Part shown: piece after piece, positions 8,305-16,564 of the stretch | Layout of the letters: every line of letters begins with the position of its first letter | How positions within the stretch are numbered: position 1 is the stretch's first letter | NCBI RefSeq assembly: GCF_038002345.1 | Contig: NZ_JBBOCJ010000001.1 | Location: 248,001-312,000, forward strand | Direction of reading: 5' to 3' | Source: Paenibacillus sp. FSL M7-0420 | Lineage (GTDB): Bacteria > Bacillota > Bacilli > Paenibacillales > Paenibacillaceae | DNA length: 64,000 bases | Made by a program: the position numbers and the translations under genes | The notes under the pieces: model-generated | Databases searched by the model: none | Seen by the model: the letters and a program-made list of their open reading frames with translations, nothing else | Told to the model about the DNA's origin: nothing

Positions 8305-8627
8305 TGTTCCACTGCTTCCTTTATCGCTTTTTGGGTAATCTTCCAGTGTGAGGTGTTCCAGCGGACCTCGCTGTCCTCCAGCAGGAAAATCTGCGGGGAT
8401 TCATGCTTGATCCCGAAATCCTCAGCAATCTGATTGGAGACAGGACGGTCTTCGATCACATGAACCACGGCTGCAGGCGTATCTGAATGCTGTGCATAGG
8501 CCTGGAATTCCTCGTTGGCCTTGGCGCTGATCGGGCAGGTGGTGCTGTGCTTGAAGAGCAGTTTTTTGCCGGGCTGCCCGATATATTGCTGTAGTTCATC
8601 CTTAGTATGGATCTGTTGAATAGACAC
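8301..8627 (-). CDS. ytxJ: Monothiol bacilliredoxin-like protein YtxJ
   Basis: The 108-residue protein matches the YtxJ/DUF2847 family: a thioredoxin fold with a single Cys31 in HSTTCPIS and the segment IAEDFGIKHESPQIFLL. YtxJ proteins are thought to remove bacillithiol from mixed disulfides on proteins; here only one cysteine is present, so it would act as a monothiol enzyme. AAGGTGATTCTAAGG precedes the ATG. It is the first gene of a two-gene operon with a glutaredoxin. Two palindromes at 8665-8692 in its promoter region could be a redox regulator's operator. Confidence 0.93.
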   Translation of the reverse strand: MSIQQIHTKDELQQYIGQPGKKLLFKHSTTCPISAKANEEFQAYAQHSDTPAAVVHVIEDRPVSNQIAEDFGIKHESPQIFLLEDSEVRWNTSHWKITQKAIKEAVEQ

Positions 8628-8664
8628 CTTAGAATCACCTTCCTGTGTAAGAGTGAATGAAACC

Positions 8665-8692
8665 TGTTGTCAACAATTGTGTTGTTAACAAC
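8665..8692. promoter_or_regulatory. Paired palindromes upstream of ytxJ (candidate operator)
   Basis: TGTTGTCAACA (8665-8675, perfect around a central T) and GTTGTTAACAAC (8681-8692, perfect) lie about 40-65 bases before ytxJ. A related TTGTTAAC occurs again near 8772. The arrangement fits a dimeric repressor; which one is unknown. Confidence 0.45.
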
Positions 8693-8854
8693 TATTAATC
8701 ATGATTGTAGCATAGTTCAAAATTAAAGCAAAAGAAAGTTCAGCTAAGCCTGCCCCTCCCTTGCAGGACGTTGTTAACGGCCGGTGGCCATGCTAATGTG
8801 AGAGGGATGAACTTAGGCTCAGTGCATAATCATGCAGATATGAGGGGGGAGCTT

Positions 8855-9577
8855 ATGAAAAGGGTTGCTTGTGTCACCGGTGCTGACCGTGGACTCGGAT
8901 TGTACCTGGTTCGCTCTCTTTTAGAGAGTAAATACATGGTGTTTGCCGGACAGTATTTGCCGGACCCTGCGCTACTTGAAGCTTTGAAAGCGCAATACCC
9001 GGATAGCCTGAGGCTGGTCCCTCTCGATATCGGCAGTGCAGGGAGCGTAAAGGAGGCCGCGCGGAGTATTGCCGGAAGTACAGGGCACCTTGATATAATT
9101 ATCAATAACGCAGGGATTATCCACAAGTCTGATGATGCAACGGTGCTCGTGGATATGGATGATGAAGCTATGGCGGAGATTTATAACGTGAACACGCTGG
9201 GTGCGCTGAGGGTGAGCAATGCACTGATGGGCTTACTGCTGCAAGGCCGCCAGCGTCTGGTGGTTAATATCTCGTCGGAGGCCGGAAGCATCGGGCGGAA
9301 CAAGCGGATCAATATGTATGGCTACTGTATGTCGAAGGCCGCGCTTAATATGCAGTCTTCGCTGCTGCACAATCATCTGCGTGCGATGGGCGGACAAGTG
9401 CTGGTCTTCCATCCCGGCTGGCTGCAGACTTATATGAACGGGGAGAAGGATGCAGAGGCGCCTGTAACTCCTGAAGAATCAGCAGGCAAGATTATGACGA
9501 TCGTTCATAACCACAGGATGTATCTAGCCGAAGAACCGGCTTATATCGATCTGGACGGCAATCTCTGGCCCTGGTGA
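8855..9577 (+). CDS. Short-chain dehydrogenase/reductase (SDR)
   Basis: A classical SDR of about 240 residues. The NAD(P)-binding motif TGADRGLG is near residues 8-15, NNAG is the structural motif, and the catalytic Ser/Tyr/Lys set is given by ISSEAGS and YCMSK. The ATG at 8855 is preferred to the ORF's first start at 8771 because GAGGGGGGAG lies directly upstream and the Rossmann motif then falls at the normal place. It would be an NAD(P)-dependent oxidoreductase acting on a small alcohol, ketone or sugar; the substrate is unknown. The ThuA-like gene starts about 50 bases downstream and may share the transcript. Confidence 0.93.
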   Translation: MKRVACVTGADRGLGLYLVRSLLESKYMVFAGQYLPDPALLEALKAQYPDSLRLVPLDIGSAGSVKEAARSIAGSTGHLDIIINNAGIIHKSDDATVLVDMDDEAMAEIYNVNTLGALRVSNALMGLLLQGRQRLVVNISSEAGSIGRNKRINMYGYCMSKAALNMQSSLLHNHLRAMGGQVLVFHPGWLQTYMNGEKDAEAPVTPEESAGKIMTIVHNHRMYLAEEPAYIDLDGNLWPW

Positions 9578-9628
9578 CACGAACACATTCAGGACAGGCT
9601 AACTTGGCAAAAGAGAGGTGTGTACATC

Positions 9629-10264
9629 ATGTCTTCATACAAAGCACTAGCGTTCGGCAGCTATACTGAAGTGAAATATCATCCCTTCGAAGGGGTAGAC
9701 CGTGAGCTGGAGCAGCTCCTTGAGCCGGAGCTCCAGGTGGTCTCTACGGAGGATTACGGACGGATGAACCAGGCAGAGCTGGCAGAATGCAGGCTGGTGG
9801 TCTCCTATACGGAATTCTCCGAGGAGCAGTTACCCGCTGCGCAGAGCGGAGCCCTGCTTGCTTATGTGGCTGGCGGCGGCGGGCTGCTTGTCGTGCACAA
9901 CGGCATATCCCTGCAGCGTAATCAGGAGCTTGGGGCGATGCTCGGTGCCCGGTTCACCCATCATCCGGCGTTCACGACGCTTCAGATGAAGGTGACTGCG
10001 CCGGAGCATCCGATTATGGAGGGGATCTCTGATTTTGTGATAGAGGACGAGCCTTACTATTTCGAGCAGCATCCCCACTTCGAGACAACGGTACTGGCCG
10101 AATATCCTCATGACGGAGCGATGAGACCGGCGGCATGGTGCCATACCTTCGGCGAAGGCCGGGTGGTCTATCTGATGCCTGGGCACCATCTGCCTTCCTT
10201 CTCTTCAGAGCCGCTGCGCCGGATGATCCGCAGAGGCGGATTATGGGCTGCCGGAATGCTATAG
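9629..10264 (+). CDS. ThuA-like domain protein
   Basis: The 211-residue protein has the glutamine-amidotransferase-like fold of ThuA proteins: LVVSYTEFSEEQL, the turn GGGGLLVVHNG, and the family motifs HHPAFTTLQMKV and HPIMEGISDFVIEDEPYYF, ending with CHTFGEGRVVYLMPGHH. ThuA of rhizobia is linked to trehalose and sucrose use and some relatives to ketosugar metabolism, but the exact reaction here is unknown. GAGAGGTG is eight bases ahead of the ATG at 9629. It follows the SDR gene, so both may act on the same carbohydrate. Confidence 0.88.
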   Translation: MSSYKALAFGSYTEVKYHPFEGVDRELEQLLEPELQVVSTEDYGRMNQAELAECRLVVSYTEFSEEQLPAAQSGALLAYVAGGGGLLVVHNGISLQRNQELGAMLGARFTHHPAFTTLQMKVTAPEHPIMEGISDFVIEDEPYYFEQHPHFETTVLAEYPHDGAMRPAAWCHTFGEGRVVYLMPGHHLPSFSSEPLRRMIRRGGLWAAGML

Positions 10265-10282
10265 TACGTGACGCTTATGATA

Positions 10283-10325
10283 AAAGGCAGGATACCGCTT
10301 GGATAACATGCGGTGTCCTGCCTTT
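10283..10325. terminator. Bidirectional hairpin between convergent genes
   Basis: AAAGGCAGGATACCGC pairs with GCGGTGTCCTGCCTTT with one mismatch, over an 11-base loop. T-runs are short on both sides. It lies between the ends of the ThuA-like and CHAD genes. Confidence 0.7.
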
Positions 10326-10357
10326 GTGTAAATGATAGGATGATCAGCTATGATGCC

Positions 10358-11257
10358 CTATTTTTGGGGCTCAGCTCCAGCAACAGGGACGACCTCGTTC
10401 TGATGAAGAGCTTCCAGTACCTCTGCACGCAGCGTATCGGTGAAGGCGACCCAGACTTTTTTGCCGACATCCAGCTCTTCGCGTCCAATCGATTGCAGCG
10501 TCTCAAGCCATACCCGCTTGTCATTAATGAGTCCGAGCTGGTCCTGGATGTCCTTATAGAAGGCTTCATGGGCATGGAATTTCTGATTCAGCGCAAAAGC
10601 AGCCGCATTCGCCGTATACCGCAGTTCCTTGGCCGCAATCCGCAGCTCATGAAGGGCTTCGAAGGCTTCCTTCGATTCAGCGGATGGACCCTTGAACAGG
10701 GTCTTGCAGGCTTTTTTCTTCTGTTCAAAGGCGACTTCGAGCTCGCGCATGGCTACATTGGCGTCTTTTTTGGCAGCGAAGGACTCTAACTGGGTCTGGG
10801 TAAAAGGGGTCCACAGCGCTTCGAGCGCTTGGCCGGACAGCTTGGGCAGTGCCTTCTTCAGCTTCTTGCGGGCGTCCTTCCGTGTGTCCTTCTGGTGTTC
10901 AATGACCGCCTTCAGCAGCTTGGCAGTCTTCTTATCGCCCGCCGCCTTCGCTGCCTTACGCCTGGCCTCAAACGATCCGATCAGCACATCTGCATCACGG
11001 ACTCTGCCGAGCTTCTTCTGGGCCTGCTTGAAGCTGTCATACAAGTCTGCCGTTGCAGTATGGCCCGGATCAAGAATGGACAACAGGGTCAGCAGCTTGC
11101 GGCTATTGACTCTGGCCTGATGAATATCCTCATCGTTGAACCCTTTTCGCGCATCCTTGCTATAGTCCTGAAAATTAATATACAGCTTGCTCATAGCCTG
11201 TTCCCATTGCCTGGATTTGCTTAGTTGCCTGTCCTTTGCCTGTGGTACGGTGGTCAT
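10358..11257 (-). CDS. CHAD domain protein
   Basis: An all-helical, strongly basic protein of 299 residues. It has the conserved CHAD pattern: DIHQARVNSRKLLTLLSIL (histidine and arginines) near residue 45, GRVRDADVLIGSF near residue 85, and LHELRIAAKELRYTANA near 210. CHAD domains bind inorganic polyphosphate through these histidines and basic residues. Many CHAD proteins are fused to a CYTH domain; here the domain stands alone. TAGGAGTGATG precedes the ATG. A role in binding or localising polyphosphate is the most likely function, by family knowledge. Confidence 0.92.
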   Translation of the reverse strand: MTTVPQAKDRQLSKSRQWEQAMSKLYINFQDYSKDARKGFNDEDIHQARVNSRKLLTLLSILDPGHTATADLYDSFKQAQKKLGRVRDADVLIGSFEARRKAAKAAGDKKTAKLLKAVIEHQKDTRKDARKKLKKALPKLSGQALEALWTPFTQTQLESFAAKKDANVAMRELEVAFEQKKKACKTLFKGPSAESKEAFEALHELRIAAKELRYTANAAAFALNQKFHAHEAFYKDIQDQLGLINDKRVWLETLQSIGREELDVGKKVWVAFTDTLRAEVLEALHQNEVVPVAGAEPQK

Positions 11258-11480
11258 GCAGCATCACTCCTAGAGGTTGTGTATAGCATGAGCTTATGCG
11301 CGAATCTTATGGCTGGTATATTCTTCTGTACTACATTAAGGATAACGGGTTCGCTCCACCATTTCAAATCTGTAAGGGAGGCACTGCCGGTTATACGGTG
11401 CGCGGAGAGATCGGTTACAATGTGAATAGTTAACGGAGTTAAGATTAGCTTAGACCTTATAGATAGAAAGGGGAATCAGC

Positions 11481-12386
11481 ATGCGGAGTGAACCTTATGA
11501 TGTACTGGAGAACGGGTCGGCAGGGAGGCTGCCGGAGCAAATGATCCTCTTCACGCATACCGGCGGTGAAGCCGGGGGAGAAGGGGAAGAGGCATCTGCG
11601 GAGGATATGCTGATTCCGTTTGCTTTTGAAGAGGTGCTGTGCCGTGATGTCGGGGCCGGTAGGGTCCCGCCGGTGCTGCATCTCTGGAGCCACCCCGGCG
11701 GAGTCGCGCTTGGGCTGCGGGACAGCAAGCTGCCCCGCGCAGCAGAGGCGATGCAGGCGCTGGAGCGGCAGGGCATCCGTACGGCAGTCCGCCATTCGGG
11801 CGGCGCTGCGGTGCCGCTGGATGCGGGAGTGATCAACGTGTCCCTGCTGCTGCCGAAGCCTGCGGGCAAGCTGGACTTCCACGATGATTTCCGGCTGCTG
11901 GCTTCGTTGATTACCGAAGCGGTAGCCGCGGGCCATCCGCAGGCAGCGGTGCAGATCCGGGCAGAAGAAGTCACCGGGTCGTATTGCCCCGGTGACTTCG
12001 ACCTGGCGATCGGCGGCCGTAAGTTCTGCGGCATCGCCCAGCGCAGACAGAGCAGCGCATACTTCGTCCATGCGTTCGTGATTGTGTCCGGCTCGGGGCT
12101 CGCGCGCGGAGAGTGCATCCGCCGCTTCTATCAGGATGCAGCGGACGGCGATGCCTCCCTAGACTATCCGCGCGTGCGGCCGGAGACCATCGCTGCGCTC
12201 GCGGAGCTTGGCGGCCCGTCTTCGGCGGCCGAATTCACCTCGGGGATCCGGCAGGCAGTTGCCGGCCGGGGAACCCGCCTGCTGCCGGCGGAGCTTCTGC
12301 AGCAGGAGACAGGCTACAGCCTGCGGTACAGCGACCCCCAGGTGCTTGAAGCAGCGCGTATGCTGCGCGAGAGGTACGCCCGCTGA
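11481..12386 (+). CDS. lipL: Octanoyl-[GcvH]:protein N-octanoyltransferase
   Basis: This member of the LplA/LipB superfamily has 301 residues. The segment EVTGSYCPGDFDLAIGGRKF contains Cys169, matching the catalytic cysteine of Bacillus LipL, and RHSGGAAVPLDAGVINVSL is the lipoyl-carrier-handling loop. LipL moves octanoyl groups from GcvH to the E2 subunits of 2-oxoacid dehydrogenases by an amidotransfer reaction, the Bacillota route to protein lipoylation. AGAAAGGGGA precedes the ATG. The gene is single; a repeat array carrying an IS follows its 3' end. LplA ligase is less likely because the YCPG cysteine motif is specific to LipL and LipM types. Confidence 0.92.
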   Translation: MRSEPYDVLENGSAGRLPEQMILFTHTGGEAGGEGEEASAEDMLIPFAFEEVLCRDVGAGRVPPVLHLWSHPGGVALGLRDSKLPRAAEAMQALERQGIRTAVRHSGGAAVPLDAGVINVSLLLPKPAGKLDFHDDFRLLASLITEAVAAGHPQAAVQIRAEEVTGSYCPGDFDLAIGGRKFCGIAQRRQSSAYFVHAFVIVSGSGLARGECIRRFYQDAADGDASLDYPRVRPETIAALAELGGPSSAAEFTSGIRQAVAGRGTRLLPAELLQQETGYSLRYSDPQVLEAARMLRERYAR

Positions 12387-12510
12387 AGCGGGCGGATACT
12401 GACGGAAGCAACGGGTGGATGGATGTATGCGAATAACCGCATACAATGTGCAGACTGGGGTGTGCGCAGCCCGAATGTATGTGAAAAACAGCATACAATG
12501 TGCAGGCTGG

Positions 12511-13925
12511 GGTAGCGTCAAGAAGTTTGTGTAAATGAGTAGAAGTACCTCCCCGGGGTTACGGGTTGGGGGTGTAGTGTTTCTGGGGGGAGGGGGAACC
12601 CCGACCCCCAGAAACTGGATTCCTTAGTTACTCTTCTTCGGCTGTCGGCAACGAAGGGTAGCGGGCTTCATAGAGCTGGCTGAGCTTCTTTTTCACCGTG
12701 TCCACCCCAAAGCCAGGGGTCACTCGCTGCCCAAACCTTTCGTTGTAGCCTAACATCTCCAGATACACGATTTTTTCTGCCGCATCCATGTTGGTCAGAC
12801 TGTTCATCGGCTTCAGACGTTTGCGGATTTCCTTGTTCATTCGCTCAATGGGATTGGACGTGTAAATCGCTTTACGCATCGGTTCCGGGTACTTGTAGAA
12901 CGTCAGTAACGTCGAAAGCTGCTCCTCCCAAGACCGCATTTCCTTCGGATATAACGCATTCCACTTCGCTTTCACCGTGTCAAAGTTCGCCCGGGCCACG
13001 ACCTCATCCGGTGCATCATACACGGTCTTCAGGGCTTTAATCACATCGGTTTTGTGCTCCACCCGGATTTTGGGTAACGTGGCTCGTACTTTGTGCACCA
13101 CACAATGCTGCACATCCGCCTGCGGGTAGGTTTCTTTAAAGGCCGCATCTAGCCCCGGCAGTCCATCAAATACACCCAGCAGCACTTCCTGGGCCCCGCG
13201 TGCGTACAGATCTTTGAGCACCTCCCGCCAGCCATTCGAGCTCTCTTGACCCCCCACGTAGAACCCCAGGATTTGACGCTGACCTTCTTCGTCGATTCCC
13301 ATGGCAAAATAGACGACTTCACCCCGGACCGTGCCCCGTTTCAGCTTCACGTACAGCCCATCCAGGTAAATCACAGAGTAGCGCTTGCTCAGCGGACGTT
13401 TCTGCCACTGGTGAATGTCCTCCAGCACCGTAGCGGTGATGTTACTGATGGTGGTGGGCGAGTAATGGCTGCCGAACATGCTTTCAATAAATCGGGCCAC
13501 GTCCCGGGTACCCATGCCGGATTTATACATCTGGATCACCGCCTCCTCCAGCCAGCCCTCCCGCCGCTGGTACGGTTCAAACATCTGAGTTTGAAAGAGA
13601 CCCTGGCGGTCCCGGGGAACCTGAAGATCCTCAATATGGCCGTATCTCGTGTGCAGATCCCGTGTATAGTATCCGTTACGGCTATTGCTGGCACCGGCTT
13701 CTTCACTCGCCATAAACCCTTGGATTTCGGCACGCAGGAGCGATTCCATATTCTCTTTCATGAAGTCTTTAACAAGTTTTTCAAATAGATTATTTAGCAT
13801 ATGTTCGGGTACAATAGTCATCGAGTAGGGCTCCTTCTTGGTGTTGTGGTAAACCCGAGGATACCCTACTTTTTTGTTGCCTGGCTAGGCTCCAAATTGT
13901 GGTACACAACTTACTTTACGCCATC
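12511..13925 (-). mobile_element. Intact IS256-family insertion sequence (1415 bp)
   Basis: The left end GGTAGCGTCAAGAAGTTTG and the right end, read inward as GATGGCGTAAAGTAAGTTG, are imperfect inverted repeats of about 25 bp ending in TTGTGTA, as in IS256. The element is flanked by the 8-bp direct duplication CAGGCTGG (12503-12510 and 13926-13933). It contains one full transposase gene on the minus strand. It is inserted within one unit of the 52-bp array. The perfect duplication and intact gene suggest a recent insertion. Confidence 0.92.
12628..13821 (-). CDS. IS256-family transposase (mutator type)
   Basis: The 397-residue protein is full length for the family. The helical N-terminal DNA-binding part contains GYYTRDLHTRYGHIEDLQVPR and TRDVARFIESMFG. 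The RNase-H-like core includes VIYLDGLYVKLKRG (first catalytic Asp), LLGVFDGLPGL (second) and TSNPIERMNKEIRKRLKP (with the final Glu), plus the conserved C/H segment DVQHCVVHKVR. It catalyses cut-out-copy-in transposition of the surrounding element. No frameshift or stop interrupts it. The protein is unrelated to its neighbours in function. Confidence 0.96.
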   Translation of the reverse strand: MTIVPEHMLNNLFEKLVKDFMKENMESLLRAEIQGFMASEEAGASNSRNGYYTRDLHTRYGHIEDLQVPRDRQGLFQTQMFEPYQRREGWLEEAVIQMYKSGMGTRDVARFIESMFGSHYSPTTISNITATVLEDIHQWQKRPLSKRYSVIYLDGLYVKLKRGTVRGEVVYFAMGIDEEGQRQILGFYVGGQESSNGWREVLKDLYARGAQEVLLGVFDGLPGLDAAFKETYPQADVQHCVVHKVRATLPKIRVEHKTDVIKALKTVYDAPDEVVARANFDTVKAKWNALYPKEMRSWEEQLSTLLTFYKYPEPMRKAIYTSNPIERMNKEIRKRLKPMNSLTNMDAAEKIVYLEMLGYNERFGQRVTPGFGVDTVKKKLSQLYEARYPSLPTAEEE

Positions 13926-14194
13926 CAGGCTGGGGTGTGTGCAGCCCAAATGTATGCGAAAAACAGCATACATTTGGCAAGCTGGGGTGTGCGCAGCCCA
14001 AATGTATGCGGAAAACAGCATACAATGTGCAGGCTGGGGTGTGCGCAGCCCAAATGTATGTGAAAAACAGCATACAATGTGCAGGCTGGGGTGTGCGCAG
14101 CCCCAATGTATGCGAAAAACAGCATACATTGGGCAGGCTGGGGTGCGCGGCCGAGTGTATGCGAAAAACCGTACACAATCCCCTGCCGCCCCAA

Positions 14195-14977
14195 CTACAT
14201 ATACAACTCCGGGCGACGGTCCGCGAAGACCGGGATTTGCCCCCGTACCTCACGGACCCGGGTGAGGTTAAGCTCGCCGCGGAGGATCTCTTCGCCGCCG
14301 GAGGCCTCGCTGACAATCTCGCCCCAAGGATCGATGATCAGGGAATGTCCAGCGAAGGTATTCGCCGGATCTGTCCCTGCCCGGTTACAGGCTACAACGT
14401 AGCACTGGTTCTCAATCGCCCGGCTGATCAATAGCGCGCGCCAGTGAGAGAGGCGGGGCAGCGGCCATTCGGCGCTGATGAACAGGATCTCCGCCCCTCC
14501 GGCCATATGGACCCGGACCCATTCCGGGAACCGGATGTCGTAGCAGATCAGCCCGGCACAGAGAATGCCGTCCAGCGTGAACAGTCCTTTGGCACCGCCG
14601 GGCTGGAGGTAGAGATGCTCCTCCATCAGCTTAAACAGATGCAGCTTGCTGTACTCCCCGATGCATACCCCGCTGCGGTCAAAGACATACATACTGTTCG
14701 TAACGCCGCCGTTCTCCTGCCTGACGGCAATGGAGCCGGCAACGATATTCACGCCGTATTCCCGGGCCAGATCCGACATCAAGGCCCCCGTGGTATGTCC
14801 GCCGGAGTCGGCAATTTCCCCCAGACGGGTCAGATCATATCCCGTTGTCCATAGCTCGGGAAGAATAATGCAGTCCGGACGGCCGACAGCAGCCTCACGT
14901 ATTTTGCGCTCCGCCGCAGCATAATTCACCTCGGGTTTGCCGAATGCTATATCAAGCTGAATCAAGGCAATTCTCAT
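14195..14977 (-). CDS. Carbon-nitrogen hydrolase family protein (nitrilase superfamily)
   Basis: The 260-residue protein carries the nitrilase Glu-Lys-Cys triad: Glu41 in ILPELWTTGYD, Lys in EYSKLHLF and Cys145 in LICYDIRFPE. The region ISRAIENQCYVVACNR is also typical. The closest functional types are omega-amidases (YafV/MtnU), which hydrolyse 2-oxoglutaramate or the keto acid amide of methionine, but other amidases are possible. It is divergent from the MarR gene, with promoters between them. AGGAGGAGATTTCCAC precedes the ATG. Its 3' end faces the repeat array. Confidence 0.9.
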   Translation of the reverse strand: MRIALIQLDIAFGKPEVNYAAAERKIREAAVGRPDCIILPELWTTGYDLTRLGEIADSGGHTTGALMSDLAREYGVNIVAGSIAVRQENGGVTNSMYVFDRSGVCIGEYSKLHLFKLMEEHLYLQPGGAKGLFTLDGILCAGLICYDIRFPEWVRVHMAGGAEILFISAEWPLPRLSHWRALLISRAIENQCYVVACNRAGTDPANTFAGHSLIIDPWGEIVSEASGGEEILRGELNLTRVREVRGQIPVFADRRPELYM

Positions 14978-15005
14978 GTGGAAATCTCCTCCTGAATAAT
15001 ATTAG

Positions 15006-15034
15006 TTGACGGGTCAATGATTTCGGTGTAAAGT
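15006..15034 (+). promoter_or_regulatory. Candidate promoter of the MarR-nitroreductase operon
   Basis: TTGACG (15006-15011) and TAAAGT (15029-15034) are 17 bases apart. The -35 overlaps the palindrome TTGACGGGTCAA, which could be an operator, possibly for the MarR protein itself. Confidence 0.5.
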
Positions 15035-15085
15035 GTATTTTATCGAAAAGGTTTTGCACAATATATTTGCCTTAGGGGGTATATT

Positions 15086-15514
15086 TTGAGGGAAGCTCAG
15101 CCCGATGAACATAAGATTTTTGAACTTCTGCAAGCTCTGCACAAAGGCATCGGCCCGAAGTTCGAGCGTTGTGCAGGCGTGACTCCTACCCGGTTCAGAT
15201 TGCTGCAGGAGTTATATCACAGTTCGGAGATAAGCCAAATCTCGCTGCAAAAGCTAGTGGATATCGACGCTGCAGCGGTCACCCGCCACTTAAGAGGGCT
15301 GGAGGACACCGGAATGATCGCCCGCCGTAATAATCCAGCCGATAATCGCGTGACTCTCGTCTCCCTGACTGGTCAAGGCCGTGAACATATCGATGCCTAC
15401 CGGGAGAACAAAACCCAGTTCATCAGCGATCTGCTGACCGGCTTCAATGAACAGGAGCGTACAGTGCTCGCAGACATGCTTACCCGGCTCCAGCATAATA
15501 TCAATGTACTGTAG
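15086..15514 (+). CDS. MarR-family transcriptional regulator
   Basis: A winged-helix protein of 142 residues. The recognition helix lies in LQKLVDIDAAAVTRHLRGLEDTG and the wing in ARRNNPADNRVTLVSLTGQG. It starts at a TTG with TTAGGGGGT five bases upstream. It lies 40 bases ahead of a nitroreductase gene and is probably co-transcribed with it and the monooxygenase, giving a likely quinone- or electrophile-responsive operon as in MhqR systems. One cysteine (Cys54 region of the sequence ERCAGVTP, near residue 30) could act as a sensor, but this is speculation. Confidence 0.9.
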   Translation: MREAQPDEHKIFELLQALHKGIGPKFERCAGVTPTRFRLLQELYHSSEISQISLQKLVDIDAAAVTRHLRGLEDTGMIARRNNPADNRVTLVSLTGQGREHIDAYRENKTQFISDLLTGFNEQERTVLADMLTRLQHNINVL

Positions 15515-15553
15515 CCGTAACCTATAATCAAACCCATAAAGGAGCTAATTCAT

Positions 15554-16189
15554 ATGAACACTACCAAAAACAATGATTACATCAGCATTATTACAGGACG
15601 CCGCTCGATCCGCAAATATGATTCATCCGTCAAAATCAGCAAAGAGGAAATGACAGAGATTCTTACAGAAGCTACGCTGGCGCCTTCCTCCGTGAACATG
15701 CAGCCTTGGCGTTTTGTGATCATCGAAAGCCCGGAAGCCAAAGCCAAGCTGGCCCCTATTGCCAAGTTCAACCAGACTCAGGTCGAAACCTCCGCAGCGG
15801 TGATTGCCGTATTCGGTGATATGAATAACTTCGATTACGCTGAACAAATCTACGGAACGGCTGTAGAACGCGGACTTATGCCTGCCGAGGTGAAAGAAAG
15901 ACAGCTGGCCGCCCTGGGCGCCCACTTCGCCAAGCTGCCCGCAGATGTGAACAGAGAGACCGTGATGATTGACGCGGGGCTGGTCTCCATGCAGTTGATG
16001 CTGTCCGCCCGCGCACACGGATATGACACCAATCCGATCGGCGGATTTGAAAAGGATCAGATCGCTGAACTGTTCGGTATGGACAAAGAACGCTACATTC
16101 CGGTGATGCTGATTTCAATCGGTAAAGCGCTGGAAGAAGGCTACGCCTCCGTCCGTCTGCCTATTGACACGATTGCCCAGTGGAAATAA
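15554..16189 (+). CDS. Nitroreductase family oxidoreductase
   Basis: The FMN-dependent nitroreductase fold is shown by GRRSIRKYD at the N-terminus (phosphate-binding arginines), LAPSSVNMQPWRFVII and the C-terminal YIPVMLISIGKALEEG. At 211 residues it is typical for YdgI/MhqN-like enzymes that reduce quinones or nitro compounds with NAD(P)H. AAGGAGCTAATTCAT precedes the ATG. It is the middle gene of a three-gene set with a MarR regulator and an antibiotic-biosynthesis-monooxygenase-fold protein, which supports a role in quinone detoxification. Confidence 0.93.
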   Translation: MNTTKNNDYISIITGRRSIRKYDSSVKISKEEMTEILTEATLAPSSVNMQPWRFVIIESPEAKAKLAPIAKFNQTQVETSAAVIAVFGDMNNFDYAEQIYGTAVERGLMPAEVKERQLAALGAHFAKLPADVNRETVMIDAGLVSMQLMLSARAHGYDTNPIGGFEKDQIAELFGMDKERYIPVMLISIGKALEEGYASVRLPIDTIAQWK

Positions 16190-16226
16190 TACTCTATACC
16201 CATGAAATTCTAGGAGGAATATCCAA

Positions 16227-16523
16227 ATGATTATTATCCATGCGCTGCTTCATGTGAATCCTGCACGGGAGGAAGAGTTCCTGGCCACGGCGAAGCCGCT
16301 GATTGCCGCCACGCACGAAGAAGAAGGGAACCTGTCCTACGAGCTGTATAAGCATGCAGCAGACGGAAGTCTCTATATCATGGTTGAGACCTGGCGTGAT
16401 CAGGCCGCCGTTGCCGCTCATAACACAAGCCCTCACTTCACCGGCTTCGCCGCCAAAGCGGGAGAGTTCCTGACCGCACCGCTTGATGTTAAGGTGTATA
16501 GCGCTGAGGAATTGAGTAAATAA
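16227..16523 (+). CDS. Putative quinol monooxygenase (ABM domain)
   Basis: The 98-residue ferredoxin-like ABM-fold protein resembles YgiN/YdhR: an N-terminal strand MIIIHALLHVNPAREEEF, the conserved EEEGNLSYELYK, and MVETWRDQAAVAAHNTSPHF. Members act as dimers on quinols or similar aromatics without a cofactor. AGGAGGAATATCCAA precedes the ATG. It sits 37 bases after the nitroreductase gene and is followed by a terminator, marking the end of the operon. Confidence 0.9.
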   Translation: MIIIHALLHVNPAREEEFLATAKPLIAATHEEEGNLSYELYKHAADGSLYIMVETWRDQAAVAAHNTSPHFTGFAAKAGEFLTAPLDVKVYSAEELSK

Positions 16524-16564
16524 TTACGAATTAAGCGGTTCACCCTATACGATCTGGAATCCCG

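Larger units (their letters stand above)
12423..14175. repeat. 52-bp-period array of hairpin units, interrupted by an IS element
   Basis: Seven units are visible, with ATGTATG starting at 12423, 12475, 13950, 14002, 14054, 14106 and (as GTGTATG) 14155. Spacing is 52 bp except the last (49). Each unit has two hairpins: ATGTATGC-N8-GCATACA and GGCTG-N9-CAGCC. In the units at 13950 and 14106 the first stem is extended to 12 bp with a compensatory A-T to C-G change. The array fills the gap between the convergent lipL and nitrilase-family genes. If the IS and its 8-bp duplication (1423 bases) are removed, the 12475 to 13950 distance becomes exactly 52. Confidence 0.9.

Noticed and set aside
10313..10789. 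158-residue plus-strand ORF
   Set aside because: Lies opposite the CHAD gene, whose conserved His and Arg motifs are clear; taken as a shadow.
12423..14175. CRISPR array (repeats with about 20-base spacers and a 52-bp period)
   Set aside because: The parts between the cores are the same in every unit of the array, there are no cas genes near, and both parts form hairpins; it is a tandem repeat, not a spacer array.
13885..14316. Overlapping open frames in the hairpin array (several on both strands)
   Set aside because: They arise because repeat units lack stops; composition is repetitive with many Cys and His, and no ribosome sites are found.
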